IMG/VR virus record: IMGVR_UViG_3300032214_000040
Location: 1-27,108 of that record
Strand: one strand, 5' to 3'
Source of the DNA: a virus
Length of the DNA stretch: 27,108 nucleotides
Positions 1-6,667 of this stretch are shown in pieces. Numbering within the stretch: position 1 is the stretch's first letter; every line of letters begins with the position of its first letter. The notes under the pieces are model-generated. The model saw nothing but the letters and a program-made list of their open reading frames with translations, made no database searches and was not told the DNA's origin. A program made the translations under genes and the position numbers.

Positions 1-94
1 CCCAATCGGTTGGATCGTTAAAGCCGATTGACAAGCCTTCGATGGACTTTGTGATCGACTTTCTAAATTTACTGATATCAAATGCTTTTGCCAT
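1..94 (-). CDS. uvsX: Probable UvsX/RecA-like recombinase, N-terminal fragment (cut by window edge)
   Basis: Only about 31 codons are visible, starting at the ATG at 94-92. The peptide begins MAKAFDISKFRKSITKSIEG and continues to a segment reading GFNDPTDW. An FNDPxxW stretch just before a Gly-rich P-loop region is what I remember from UvsX/RecA homologues of environmental T4-like phages, but the Walker A motif is outside the window. UvsX forms the recombination filament and works with gp32 during recombination-dependent replication, which fits its place in the same operon. The start overlaps the stop of the 69-aa gene (TAATG) and is preceded by an AAGGGTG-type ribosome site, suggesting translational coupling. 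The identity is inferred from a short piece and context. Confidence 0.5.
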   Translation of the reverse strand, partial: MAKAFDISKFRKSITKSIEGLSIGFNDPTDW

Positions 95-303
95 TATTCA
101 CCCTTTGGTAGTTTCTTTGGACTTACAACAATGTCATCACGACCGATTGCTTTAAGCCAAGTGTTTAGTCTATTAATTATAACAGAATCATCCTTGGGAT
201 TATCAAATCTAACATCAATGTCTGCTACTGTGTCGCCTGTTTGATCTTCTCTACTGTTAAAACTCAGAGAGAAGTTCTCATTAATTTTTTGTACTCTTGC
301 CAT
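94..303 (-). CDS. Hypothetical protein, 69 aa, between gp32 and probable uvsX
   Basis: A small soluble charged protein (starts MARVQKINENFSLSFNSRED, ends KKLPKGE) with no signal peptide, Cys motif or membrane segment. I do not recognise the family. The start has a good ribosome site (AGGAG, 6-7 nt from the ATG). The stop overlaps the next start (TAATG), so it is translated as part of a gp32-69aa-uvsX operon. Its place suggests a role in replication or recombination, but that rests only on position. The real coding nature is supported by the fitting spacing at both ends. Confidence 0.7.
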   Translation of the reverse strand: MARVQKINENFSLSFNSREDQTGDTVADIDVRFDNPKDDSVIINRLNTWLKAIGRDDIVVSPKKLPKGE

Positions 304-325
304 TATTATTCTCCTGAAATGAAAG

Positions 326-351
326 AGAGTACGAGCATAAGCCCGTACTCT
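326..351 (-). terminator. Hairpin after gp32 (weak terminator or attenuator)
   Basis: Perfect 8-bp inverted repeat (agagtacg at 326-333, cgtactct at 344-351) with a 10-nt loop that can extend by two inner pairs. On the minus strand it is followed by a pyrimidine-rich but broken T-run, so it may only partly stop transcription and make gp32 mRNA more abundant than that of the downstream genes. Confidence 0.5.
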
Positions 352-361
352 TATCTAATGT

Positions 362-1348
362 TTACTGCTTACGATTGCGAATCATTGCCAGGATATCCTG
401 GGCACGACTTGCACCACCTGCATCAGCAGCAGGTTGAGCTGCCGGAGCGGGCTTGGCCGCTGGCGCTGTATCGAAAGGAGCATCATCTTCATCTGCCACT
501 GGAGCAGGAGCGGCTGCACGAGTTGAAGACTTGTTAGGATCGCCAGTAGCACTACCCAAACCTGCTGGCTTGAAGTATTGTCCCCAACGCTCTAAGTCAT
601 ATGCTTCACCGTCAACTGACGCTTCAAACATTTCTTTCATTACCTTAAGCTCAACATCAGTTGGCTTCTTAGGCAGGAAGTCGCTCAAGTTAAACAAACC
701 GTGAGCATCAATTGCTGCCTTGTCTGCATCGCTGATAGCACGTTCACGACGGCTCCACTTAGATGTAGAATAGTCAGCAAAGCCACCTTTGCTTGTCTTA
801 GCGATACGGAAGTCTACGCCACGCATAAAGTCTGTTGGCAATTCTTCCAACTCAGGATCCATCAAAGCTGAACGGATGATTTGATAGATTTGAGGTCCAA
901 TGATAAATCTACGAATAGGATTATCTGGAGTTGAATCTTCTTTCAACGGATCTTCAACAATAAAGCCCTGGAAGATGTACGAACGCTTCTTCCAATACTT
1001 ACGACCCATTTCTTCTAGGCTCTTGTCTTTGAACCAACCACGAACTTCGCTAAGGATTGGACAGGCTGTACCGTCATTGTACATTTCAACACAGGGAACC
1101 TGTACTTGAACTGGACGTGAATCAGTTTCACCTTTGATACCTGCGAAAGGTAGTTTGATCATTGCTCGTTCTACCCAGAAAAACGTGTTGTTAGGATTAC
1201 CGTCAGGTAAGAAACGAATTACTGCTTCTTTGCCTTCTGGCATATTCCAATGTGGGTAAATTGCGTTGTCGCCACCGCCGGTGGAGTTTCCTGAAGATTT
1301 TGTTTGTGCTTCTTGAAGTTTCGCACGGATTTCTGCTAATGTAGCCAT
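362..1348 (-). CDS. gp32: Single-stranded DNA-binding protein gp32
   Basis: 328 aa, close to T4 gp32 (301 aa). gp32 coats single-stranded DNA at replication forks and recruits recombination and replication proteins. The N-terminus (MATLAEIRAKLQEAQ) matches the short basic helical self-assembly region. The core includes NMPEGKEAVIRFLPDG (about 35-50) and an aromatic/basic segment WFKDKSLEEMGRKYWKKRSY (about 105-124). The zinc site looks reduced: T4 uses one His and three Cys, while here the matching stretch has only C86 and C96, with CPIL where T4 has CPxC. The C-terminal tail (about 265-328) is Ala/Pro-rich with an acidic DEDDAP patch, like the acidic partner-binding tail of T4. The ribosome site is strong (AGGAGG at 1358-1363). 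A sigma70-type promoter with a palindrome lies upstream. Confidence 0.95.
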   Translation of the reverse strand: MATLAEIRAKLQEAQTKSSGNSTGGGDNAIYPHWNMPEGKEAVIRFLPDGNPNNTFFWVERAMIKLPFAGIKGETDSRPVQVQVPCVEMYNDGTACPILSEVRGWFKDKSLEEMGRKYWKKRSYIFQGFIVEDPLKEDSTPDNPIRRFIIGPQIYQIIRSALMDPELEELPTDFMRGVDFRIAKTSKGGFADYSTSKWSRRERAISDADKAAIDAHGLFNLSDFLPKKPTDVELKVMKEMFEASVDGEAYDLERWGQYFKPAGLGSATGDPNKSSTRAAAPAPVADEDDAPFDTAPAAKPAPAAQPAADAGGASRAQDILAMIRNRKQ

Positions 1349-1394
1349 TTTAATAAGCCTCCTTTTGCCTGTAAAATAAAATGTATGCCTTAAT

Positions 1395-1414
1395 GCACAT
1401 AAACTATTATGTGC
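1395..1414. promoter_or_regulatory. Perfect palindrome over the -10 box of the gp32 promoter
   Basis: gcacataa (1395-1402), loop acta, ttatgtgc (1407-1414): an 8-bp perfect inverted repeat. It contains the proposed -10 hexamer (1406-1411) and extends past the likely transcription start. It could be an operator for a repressor. Less likely it is an mRNA hairpin, since half of it lies at or before the predicted start. Confidence 0.5.
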
Positions 1415-1434
1415 TTTTTATTTAGCATTGTCAA
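1406..1434 (-). promoter_or_regulatory. Sigma70-type (early) promoter for gp32 operon
   Basis: On the minus strand: TTGACA (1434-1429), exactly 17 nt, then CATAAT (1411-1406). The -35 is perfect and the -10 has one mismatch to TATAAT. It sits 58 nt before the gp32 ATG, with the ribosome site between. Host RNA polymerase could read it without phage factors, so the operon is expected early in infection. Confidence 0.8.
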
Positions 1435-1465
1435 GATATTTCTAAACTTTTTTCACCAAACAAAA

Positions 1466-1487
1466 AAGCCCGATTAGACTCGGGCTT
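1466..1487 (-). terminator. Rho-independent terminator after the 1474-1657 ORF
   Basis: 8-bp perfect stem (aagcccga 1466-1473; tcgggctt 1480-1487), 6-nt loop, followed on the minus strand by a run of T (1467-1462). The TAA stop of the preceding ORF lies in the loop, so the terminator is tied to that gene. It separates it from the gp32 promoter. Confidence 0.85.
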
Positions 1488-1657
1488 CTCTGTATTTTGC
1501 TAGAGCAAGTTGTCTAGCTAGAAACAATCTCCAACGAATATGTTCGGGCAGTTCTTCATCATCATTGACAATTTGAATATCTCGAACTAATTCTGGACGA
1601 CGATATGCTACGTGAAAAACTAATTCTTCACAGAAGCACTCGTCGCTGTCTTCAAGA
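1474..1657 (-). CDS. Small ORF with conserved-looking C-terminus but no visible start codon
   Basis: The frame gives about 60 credible residues, from LEDSDECFCEELVFHVAYRR through ELPEHIRWRLFLARQLALAK to YREARV and a stop in the terminator loop. The mix of charged and aromatic residues looks like a real protein, and I have an impression of similar small phage proteins with an HIRWRLFLARQLAL-type helix, but I know no function. No ATG, GTG or TTG lies in this frame after the stop of the upstream gene (1658-1660). The only in-frame starts lie far inside the A/K/P-rich gene, where the frame reads as a shadow. Possible explanations are a lost start after insertion of the upstream gene, a rare start, frameshifting (+1 relative to the upstream frame), or a sequence error. 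The coordinates give the credible part. Confidence 0.45.
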
Positions 1658-1897
1658 TCACTTCTTAGCTGGAGCTGCGTCAGCAGGCTTTTTGTCGTCC
1701 TTTTTAGCGGGAGCGGCCTTGGCTTCACTTTTGACGTCAGCTTTGGCAGCTGGGGCGCTGGGTGCAGGAGTACTAGCGGCAGGTGCTGCGGCAGCAGGTT
1801 TGGCATCAGCTTTCTTTTCTTCTTTCTTAGCTGGTGCTTGTGCAAAAGCAGTTGCAGTCAATGCCAATGTAGCGATCAAAGTTGCGATAGTTTTCAT
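1658..1897 (-). CDS. Small secreted Ala/Lys/Pro-rich protein, likely host-derived
   Basis: 79 aa. Residues 1-19 are a clear signal peptide (MKTIATLIATLALTATAFA, cleavage AFA|Q), so the product is predicted to be exported to the periplasm. There is no lipobox. The mature part is a repetitive low-complexity chain of A, K, P, D and E (APAKKEEKKADAKP, PAAKADVKSEAK, APAKKDDKKP), with no Cys and no enzyme domain. Small periplasmic proteins of this make-up are common in Betaproteobacteria; I know no firm function. The gene is visibly more GC-rich than its neighbours, as expected for transfer from a host, though the Ala/Pro content alone raises GC. The ribosome site is AAAGGAAA. It lies between two terminators, so it forms its own small unit with the 1474-1657 ORF. 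A role at the cell envelope during infection is possible but unproven. Confidence 0.8.
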   Translation of the reverse strand: MKTIATLIATLALTATAFAQAPAKKEEKKADAKPAAAAPAASTPAPSAPAAKADVKSEAKAAPAKKDDKKPADAAPAKK

Positions 1898-1985
1898 TTC
1901 AAAGTTTCCTTTTGGTTAATGTAAGAAGAAATATTCCCCTACATATATATAACGCCGTAGACTAAGATTTAGTTGACAAAAGAAA

Positions 1986-2001
1986 GGGCACCTAAGTGCC
2001 C
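1986..2001 (-). terminator. Terminator after the 627-aa gene
   Basis: Stem gggcac (1986-1991) / gtgccc (1996-2001) with a ctaa loop, followed on the minus strand by TTTCTTTTG. It ends the packaging transcript 40 nt after the stop at 2044. The remaining bases up to 1898 are AT-rich (including TTATATATATG on the minus strand, around 1943-1953); no convincing -35/-10 pair or late octamer is seen there. Confidence 0.75.
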
Positions 2002-2043
2002 AATCTAATAGAGTTCCTAATCAACTCTAACTGCGACGAAATC

Positions 2044-3927
2044 TTACATTCCTGATAATTCTTTAATACGAGCCAATTCGTTTACTGTTGGATCTTGTTG
2101 TTGAGGTGCCATACGTTCTACCATTTTACGAGCAATCATTTCTGCCTGTTCGCCAAACTTTTTGCCTACCATAATAGCAACACCTTCTGGGCCTTTAGGG
2201 AATGTGCCTGATTCACGGTCGTAAAAACTGTGAATAAATTCTGCCAATTCTTGAACGTTCATAGAACTTTGTTGATCTTCCATACCTAGTTCTTTCTTTT
2301 TGCGGGCTAGGCCTGCTGAACTAGTGGGCGACTTTGTTTTTTCGTCGTCAAGATCTTTTGTACTCATTTTCCAATCATCGCCGCCTTTTGCCTTACGCAT
2401 AAATGCTGGGACATCGCTCTTGTTAGGGCCTTGGTCAGCCTCTTCTTTTGGCGCTTCCGGTGCAGTTTGGTCACCTCCTTGGGCTGCTGCCGGCGCTTCG
2501 CCTGCTTCTGGCTCATCAACAAAGTCACCAAAATCTAATTCTTCAATTACTTCCGGTGCGTTAGATTCGAGCCAGTCTTTAACAATTCCTCTAACACAAG
2601 TGTCGGGATCTGTCTTAGCTGCTTCTTTAATACTTCTATATAGTTGAGGATCTTCGATTAGTCCTTTAAGACTTTCAATAGCGTTAGATCCGTCAACTCC
2701 TGCTGGAAAATGTTGTCCTACTAATTCTTGTAGTTCTTTAACTGCCTGTGCTTGTTCTTCGGGGTCTTCGCTAACAATTCCGCTTTCTTCCCCTAATCCC
2801 ATAACCCAGTTTTCAAATCTTTCAAATCCCGTAGGACTATCTTCTAGGTCAATTTCGAGGTCTTCATTAGATATTTGCTCTTCGCCCTGTGTCATTGCGA
2901 CTATGTCGTCATAGCCTAATTCACTTTCTTTCATCAGTCTATACAGAACTGGAAATACACCTTTAATGTCTTCTTTAAAATTACGTACTGTAAATTTTTC
3001 AGTATAATCTTCTACCACTTCTTCTGGTACTTCAAATTGTTCTTGTGGCACAAAACTTTCTCTGTAAGCCTCGTAGTGTGTTTGTTTGCCTAGTCTTGCT
3101 AGTTGTTCTCTTAAGTCGTTTAGCTGTTGTTGACTGCGTTCAACAATGTTATTTGTTTCAAAATTCATTAGGTCGTTGCGAACAACATAGTTGTTAAAAC
3201 TCTTTAATTGAGCAATCTGCTCGCTCATATTGATAATGCTTTTACCAACATCATCGTAAGGTACGCCACCGTTGGCCACATGACGCTGCATTGCACGAGC
3301 ACCACTTAGGTGAATGAACGGATACTTAAATCTTTCACCGTCTTGGTTTTCAACAAACAGTGCAGAAATATTTCTAGTTCTTGCTCCAGGCTGTGTATCG
3401 TCCATAACTGCCTGGCTGTGTTTGATGATAAGGCGTGTATCCATTAGCTTTTGATAGCTAACGTTTCTAGATCCATACATTGTACTTTCATTTACATTCA
3501 TTGTGCTTTCTCCAACGGGTTGTATCACGGAATTAGGTTGTTGTTTTGGTTGGTTATGCTGTGTAAGAAATTCATAATCTCTACGATCTAGATTGTCTTT
3601 AGCAATATCTCTTGTATCAAAACTCATTAATCTTCTTTTGGCAAAGACTCGCAATTCTTTTAGGAATCCGTACCAATTACTTTTTTGTACAGTATCCATA
3701 CTTTCGGATATACCTGTACTAAAATAAACTTTCAAGCTGTTAGACTCAGCTAGGCTAATGCTAACGTGCCCGATAGCCTTTTCACCTTCCATATAATCAA
3801 AGTCAAAAAATCTAGCTTCTTCTGGGTTAATGGTTATTTGGCCCATTTCGTTGCCCAGCTTTAGCCCTTTGAATCGACTTCTAATTTTATAGAATAAGTC
3901 TGTAGCGATATTATTAGTTGCATCCAT
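2044..3927 (-). CDS. Conserved-looking phage protein downstream of terminase, 627 aa, function unknown
   Basis: The N-terminal half (about 1-200) looks globular. It is followed by a predicted coiled coil around the stretch NMSEQIAQLKSFNNYVVRND to QQQLNDLREQLARLGKQ (about 235-285), a long acidic region rich in E and D (about 340-490), an Ala/Glu/Gln linker, and a compact C-terminus with HSFYDRESGTFPKGPEGVAI (about 560-580) and a helix FGEQAEMIARKMVERM. I recognise the C-terminal style from environmental T4-like phages but know no function; a virion or packaging role is guessed from its place after gp17. A longer reading frame starts at a TTG at 3942. I prefer the ATG at 3927, because the octamer GATAAATA ends exactly 5 nt before it, as for other late genes here. 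The gp17 stop codon overlaps the octamer. Confidence 0.8.
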   Translation of the reverse strand: MDATNNIATDLFYKIRSRFKGLKLGNEMGQITINPEEARFFDFDYMEGEKAIGHVSISLAESNSLKVYFSTGISESMDTVQKSNWYGFLKELRVFAKRRLMSFDTRDIAKDNLDRRDYEFLTQHNQPKQQPNSVIQPVGESTMNVNESTMYGSRNVSYQKLMDTRLIIKHSQAVMDDTQPGARTRNISALFVENQDGERFKYPFIHLSGARAMQRHVANGGVPYDDVGKSIINMSEQIAQLKSFNNYVVRNDLMNFETNNIVERSQQQLNDLREQLARLGKQTHYEAYRESFVPQEQFEVPEEVVEDYTEKFTVRNFKEDIKGVFPVLYRLMKESELGYDDIVAMTQGEEQISNEDLEIDLEDSPTGFERFENWVMGLGEESGIVSEDPEEQAQAVKELQELVGQHFPAGVDGSNAIESLKGLIEDPQLYRSIKEAAKTDPDTCVRGIVKDWLESNAPEVIEELDFGDFVDEPEAGEAPAAAQGGDQTAPEAPKEEADQGPNKSDVPAFMRKAKGGDDWKMSTKDLDDEKTKSPTSSAGLARKKKELGMEDQQSSMNVQELAEFIHSFYDRESGTFPKGPEGVAIMVGKKFGEQAEMIARKMVERMAPQQQDPTVNELARIKELSGM

Positions 3928-3932
3928 AGTTA

Positions 3933-3940
3933 TATTTATC
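3933..3940 (-). promoter_or_regulatory. Late-promoter octamer GATAAATA, 5 nt before ATG at 3927
   Basis: Minus strand TGATAAATA-TAACT-ATG. The TGA stop of gp17 (3941-3939) overlaps the octamer. One mismatch to the T4 late consensus TATAAATA. No Shine-Dalgarno is visible, so a leaderless transcript is predicted. Confidence 0.6.
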
Positions 3941-5525
3941 AAAAACCGCTACTTACAAAAATCGGCATTGGCATTTGATCTTCGGTAATTTTTTCAGTTA
4001 GTTTGTCGTAAATCTGCGGATCCCAGTCAGCTAGCACACTAGCCATCCTTATAATCAACAATACACCGCTGATAAGATCGTCGTGTTCTCCAGTCTTGGC
4101 ATTAAAACCTATTCCAGTAGCTACGAATGTTTTAAGTTCAGAAACTAGAGGTTTACTGTAGATTTTCATTTTTTGAGTTTCTAACATATTCTTAAGCTGA
4201 CTACAGGCTGTAATTTTTGTACGGTGAGTGGTATTAAATCCTTTACGGAACTTACGAACATGGCCCTTACGAATAGGCTCGCTTAAGAACAGACCTGGAA
4301 AGTTTTCTTCGCCAATATCTCGAATAACAATAAGAGCAGCTTCTCCTAGAGTATTATTTTCTACAGAATAGTATAGCTGCGGTGGCCCGCCTCTTTCTGT
4401 GCCTCGATCTTGAATGTATTTTAATATGTCTCGCATTACCTTTACTTGACTTTGTATAGGTGTTAGATTGTGACGCCATTCTGCTACCTGTTCCATAGTG
4501 GGCATTTCAAAGACCTGTATAGCGCCATAATCGCCACCAGTACCTAGACTAGGATCGTGAGCCACTAGATAAGTTGCATTTGGATTTATATCTTTATACC
4601 AGCGTGTTTGTCCCATAGTCATTATAGGATCAACACCTTTCATTTCTGCAAGGCGTACTGCGTTGATTAGCGTTTCGTCAAAGATCAAGAACTCACAGTC
4701 AAATTCTCGACGGAATCGCTCTTCTCCAATTTTACTGCGTTCTGTTTGTGCCCAGGCTTCGTCGCGATCTGGGTGTTCATTCCAGTGTGCAAAAAAGCTG
4801 TGGAATCCGTTTGTTCCTAGAGCCTGCTCATTACCAAACTCGTCAAAGCGTTTTTGTGCTTCAGTCCAGATTAGCGCAAACTGATCTTCGTCTGAGTTTG
4901 GAGTTGATGTGATAATACACTTACCGCCCGTTGATAATGTTGGTGATAATGCAGTCCAAAATTCTTTGGCTTTCTCTGGCGGCTGTACGAACGCAAACTC
5001 ATCGCAATAGATCAATGAAAGAGATTTACCACGACCAGTATTTTCTGTAGTTGTTACTGCTTGAATGCGAGCACCGTTATCGTATTCAATTGTATTTCTG
5101 TTGTATGAATAAACACCAGCACGAATAAAGTCTGGCAAGTTCTCGTAACCAAAGCGGTAACGATTCATAATATCCTGCGCACCTTCATATTTGTGAGCAG
5201 CAATAAGCACCTGTGCTTCTGGTACAAACATTGTGTACCATAATAAGTAGGCACAGGCGCAGGTTGTTTTACCCATCTGACGAGGTAACATAGCAATACA
5301 TTGCTTGTTGTTGTGATAAGCGTCGATTAATCTTTCTTGATATTCATAAGGTTCAAATGGAATTGACCCTCTAGTAGGGTGTTGAATTTTTAAGAAATTT
5401 TTAGCAAAATAGATAGGCCCAGTAACAGGATCCATACAGGCTTCAAGGTGTTTAACTTCCTCAAGGGTGTACCGCTGAGGAGCATGAGCTTTCTTAATTA
5501 AATTACCGTCTAGTGATTTTGCCAT
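3939..5525 (-). CDS. gp17: Terminase large subunit gp17 (ATPase-nuclease DNA packaging motor)
   Basis: 528 aa (T4 gp17 is 610). It docks at the portal, pumps DNA into the prohead using ATP and cuts the concatemer. The ATPase half shows the upstream FEPYEYQERLI region (57-67), the T4-type variant Walker A PRQMGKTT (81-88), Walker B LIYCDE (171-176) with catalytic E176, and the coupling motif ITSTPN (205-210). The C-terminal RNase-H-like nuclease shows its acidic residues at VAHDPSLGTGGDYGA (D324), YYSVENNTLGEA (E390) and GEHDDLISG (D482/D483). The start is the ATG at 5525, 5 nt after an AGTAAATA octamer and just behind a strong terminator; no ribosome site is visible. The small subunit gp16 is encoded upstream at 7240-7731, with three other genes between them. 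Confidence 0.97.
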   Translation of the reverse strand: MAKSLDGNLIKKAHAPQRYTLEEVKHLEACMDPVTGPIYFAKNFLKIQHPTRGSIPFEPYEYQERLIDAYHNNKQCIAMLPRQMGKTTCACAYLLWYTMFVPEAQVLIAAHKYEGAQDIMNRYRFGYENLPDFIRAGVYSYNRNTIEYDNGARIQAVTTTENTGRGKSLSLIYCDEFAFVQPPEKAKEFWTALSPTLSTGGKCIITSTPNSDEDQFALIWTEAQKRFDEFGNEQALGTNGFHSFFAHWNEHPDRDEAWAQTERSKIGEERFRREFDCEFLIFDETLINAVRLAEMKGVDPIMTMGQTRWYKDINPNATYLVAHDPSLGTGGDYGAIQVFEMPTMEQVAEWRHNLTPIQSQVKVMRDILKYIQDRGTERGGPPQLYYSVENNTLGEAALIVIRDIGEENFPGLFLSEPIRKGHVRKFRKGFNTTHRTKITACSQLKNMLETQKMKIYSKPLVSELKTFVATGIGFNAKTGEHDDLISGVLLIIRMASVLADWDPQIYDKLTEKITEDQMPMPIFVSSGF

Positions 5526-5530
5526 ATTGT

Positions 5531-5538
5531 TATTTACT
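5531..5538 (-). promoter_or_regulatory. Late-promoter octamer AGTAAATA, 5 nt before gp17 ATG
   Basis: Minus strand AGTAAATA-ACAAT-ATG, directly following the T-run of the terminator at 5544-5567. There is no Shine-Dalgarno between the terminator and the ATG. Confidence 0.6.
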
Positions 5539-5543
5539 GAAAA

Positions 5544-5567
5544 AAATAGGCCCGGTAGGGCCTATTT
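5544..5567 (-). terminator. Strong terminator between the 117-aa gene and gp17
   Basis: 10-bp perfect stem (aaataggccc 5544-5553; gggcctattt 5558-5567) with a 4-nt loop ggta, followed on the minus strand by a T-run. It isolates gp17 transcription from the upstream head genes. Confidence 0.9.
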
Positions 5568-5583
5568 GGAGTTTAACTTATAG

Positions 5584-5937
5584 TTAAGCTATAGTGATGC
5601 TTGCAGCATCTGCTACTGTAGTTCCAGTAACGTCAAGATCATTTGGTCCAACTGCTGTACCTAAATTTCTAATTCTTGTTTGAATATCTGCTGCGGAAAG
5701 ACTTACATCAGTAACAATGTGCATTGTGCCAGCAGAAGAATTAGTCACAAAGAACATCAAAGGATTTAATTCTTTAACAATCATTTCAACAGCTTCATCT
5801 ACTGCATCATCTTCTGCACGTAAATCTCTTGCACTTGCGGCAGCATTTTTAACTGTAACTAAAAATGCCTTGGCATTTAAAGAATACACTGTGCCTGCTG
5901 TACAGGCTAATCCGTTTACTCTTGCAAATTCAGCCAT
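5584..5937 (-). CDS. Small Ala/Thr-rich protein, 117 aa, possibly a virion protein
   Basis: Begins MAEFARVNGLACTAGTVYSL and ends TVADAASITIA. It alternates short hydrophobic strands with Ala/Thr/Asp-rich turns (VKNAAASARDLRAEDDAVDE around 29-48; DVSLSAADIQTRIRNLGTAV around 78-97). No transmembrane segment or Cys motif is seen. I recall similar small proteins in cyanophage-type genomes but no assigned function; an abundant structural or decoration role is a guess from the composition and the strong terminator right after it. The ribosome site AAGGAG precedes the ATG. The start overlaps the TAA of the upstream 242-aa gene (TAATG), so the two are coupled. Confidence 0.75.
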   Translation of the reverse strand: MAEFARVNGLACTAGTVYSLNAKAFLVTVKNAAASARDLRAEDDAVDEAVEMIVKELNPLMFFVTNSSAGTMHIVTDVSLSAADIQTRIRNLGTAVGPNDLDVTGTTVADAASITIA

Positions 5938-6665
5938 TATTTCGCTCCTTTAGCTTCTGCTAGACGTTTAGCAAGTTCAGCTTTAATACTTGCACGTAGG
6001 TCTGTGCTTTCTGTACGTTGCATTGGATTATCACCACCTGCAACTTTAGGATAAGTTCCTTTAGGACGATTCATACCACCGGCTAGTTTGTTAACCATAT
6101 AGTCAACATCCTTGATTTCTTCTTCAGGTTCGTTAGCCCACTCGTCTTTTTTCTTATCGTCTTTTTCCATATCGTGATCATCCATATCATGATCACCGTC
6201 ATTGTCTAGATCGCCTTGAGCCTTGCTTATATTGTCGCCTGGCATATTGTCAGCATCCATATCGCTTGGGCCGCCGAAATTATCTGCATCTGGCTCGCTG
6301 TGTGCGCCCTTAGGCTCGTCCATATCTAGATCTGGTAACATCTTTAATGGACCAGAATCTAAATTACCCAACGGTCCCATTTTAGGTCCCTTAGGAGGAG
6401 CAATTGGAATTTCCATTGGCATCGGCATAGGTGCAGGTTGATTGATCATATCAGGGTTAACCTTGGTCATCAACTTCATTATGCTTTCGATGTTATCCAT
6501 ACCTTGTGCATTTAAATTAATGCTAAGACTTGGAGGACTCGGTGGTGGTGTCATTGGAGGTGTAGGCATCCCTACTGGATCTCCACACGCTTCTACTTGT
6601 GCTGATTGTACTTGTGCTGGCTGATCGAGCTCACGCATCTTAGCCATTAAACTTTGAAAATCCAT
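5937..6665 (-). CDS. Asp/Pro/Met-rich low-complexity protein, 242 aa, function unknown
   Basis: A short helix (MDFQSLMAKMRELDQP) is followed by Pro/Met-rich stretches (PTPPMTPPPSPPS at about 34-46, then QPAPMPMPMEIPIAPP), then an acidic Asp/His/Lys run (DLDNDGDHDMDDHDMEKDDK, about 152-171). The C-terminal part is ordered-looking (DYMVNKLAGGMNRPKGTYPK, about 188-207) and ends in a helix IKAELAKRLAEAKGAK. I remember the AGGMNRPKGTYP-like motif from environmental T4-like phages, in proteins of unknown role. Position among packaging and head genes and the disordered, acidic nature would suit a scaffold, core or adaptor protein, but this is inference. The ribosome site GGGGAG is 6 nt before the ATG. 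Confidence 0.75.
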   Translation of the reverse strand: MDFQSLMAKMRELDQPAQVQSAQVEACGDPVGMPTPPMTPPPSPPSLSINLNAQGMDNIESIMKLMTKVNPDMINQPAPMPMPMEIPIAPPKGPKMGPLGNLDSGPLKMLPDLDMDEPKGAHSEPDADNFGGPSDMDADNMPGDNISKAQGDLDNDGDHDMDDHDMEKDDKKKDEWANEPEEEIKDVDYMVNKLAGGMNRPKGTYPKVAGGDNPMQRTESTDLRASIKAELAKRLAEAKGAK

Positions 6666-6667
6666 TA

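Noticed and set aside
1658-1845. Upstream part of the 123-aa minus-strand frame beginning MHKHQLRKKKRK
   Set aside because: This portion reads as a frame-shifted copy of the A/K/P gene (runs of L, P and K). Only the part after 1657 looks like a real protein.
1658-1897. Spanin or lysis protein
   Set aside because: There is a cleavable signal peptide but no lipobox, no membrane anchor and no nearby holin or endolysin.
1605-1919. Plus-strand Ala-rich ORF opposite the secreted A/K/P protein
   Set aside because: It is a composition shadow with no ribosome site; the minus strand has a proper signal peptide and ribosome site.
2300-2647. Plus-strand 115-aa ORF within the 627-aa gene
   Set aside because: No ribosome site and Ser/Ala/Pro-rich composition typical of a shadow.
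3928-3942. TTG start at 3942 for the 627-aa protein
   Set aside because: The ATG at 3927 has the octamer at the same 5-nt spacing as other late genes; the TTG would lie at the octamer itself and outside the predicted transcript.
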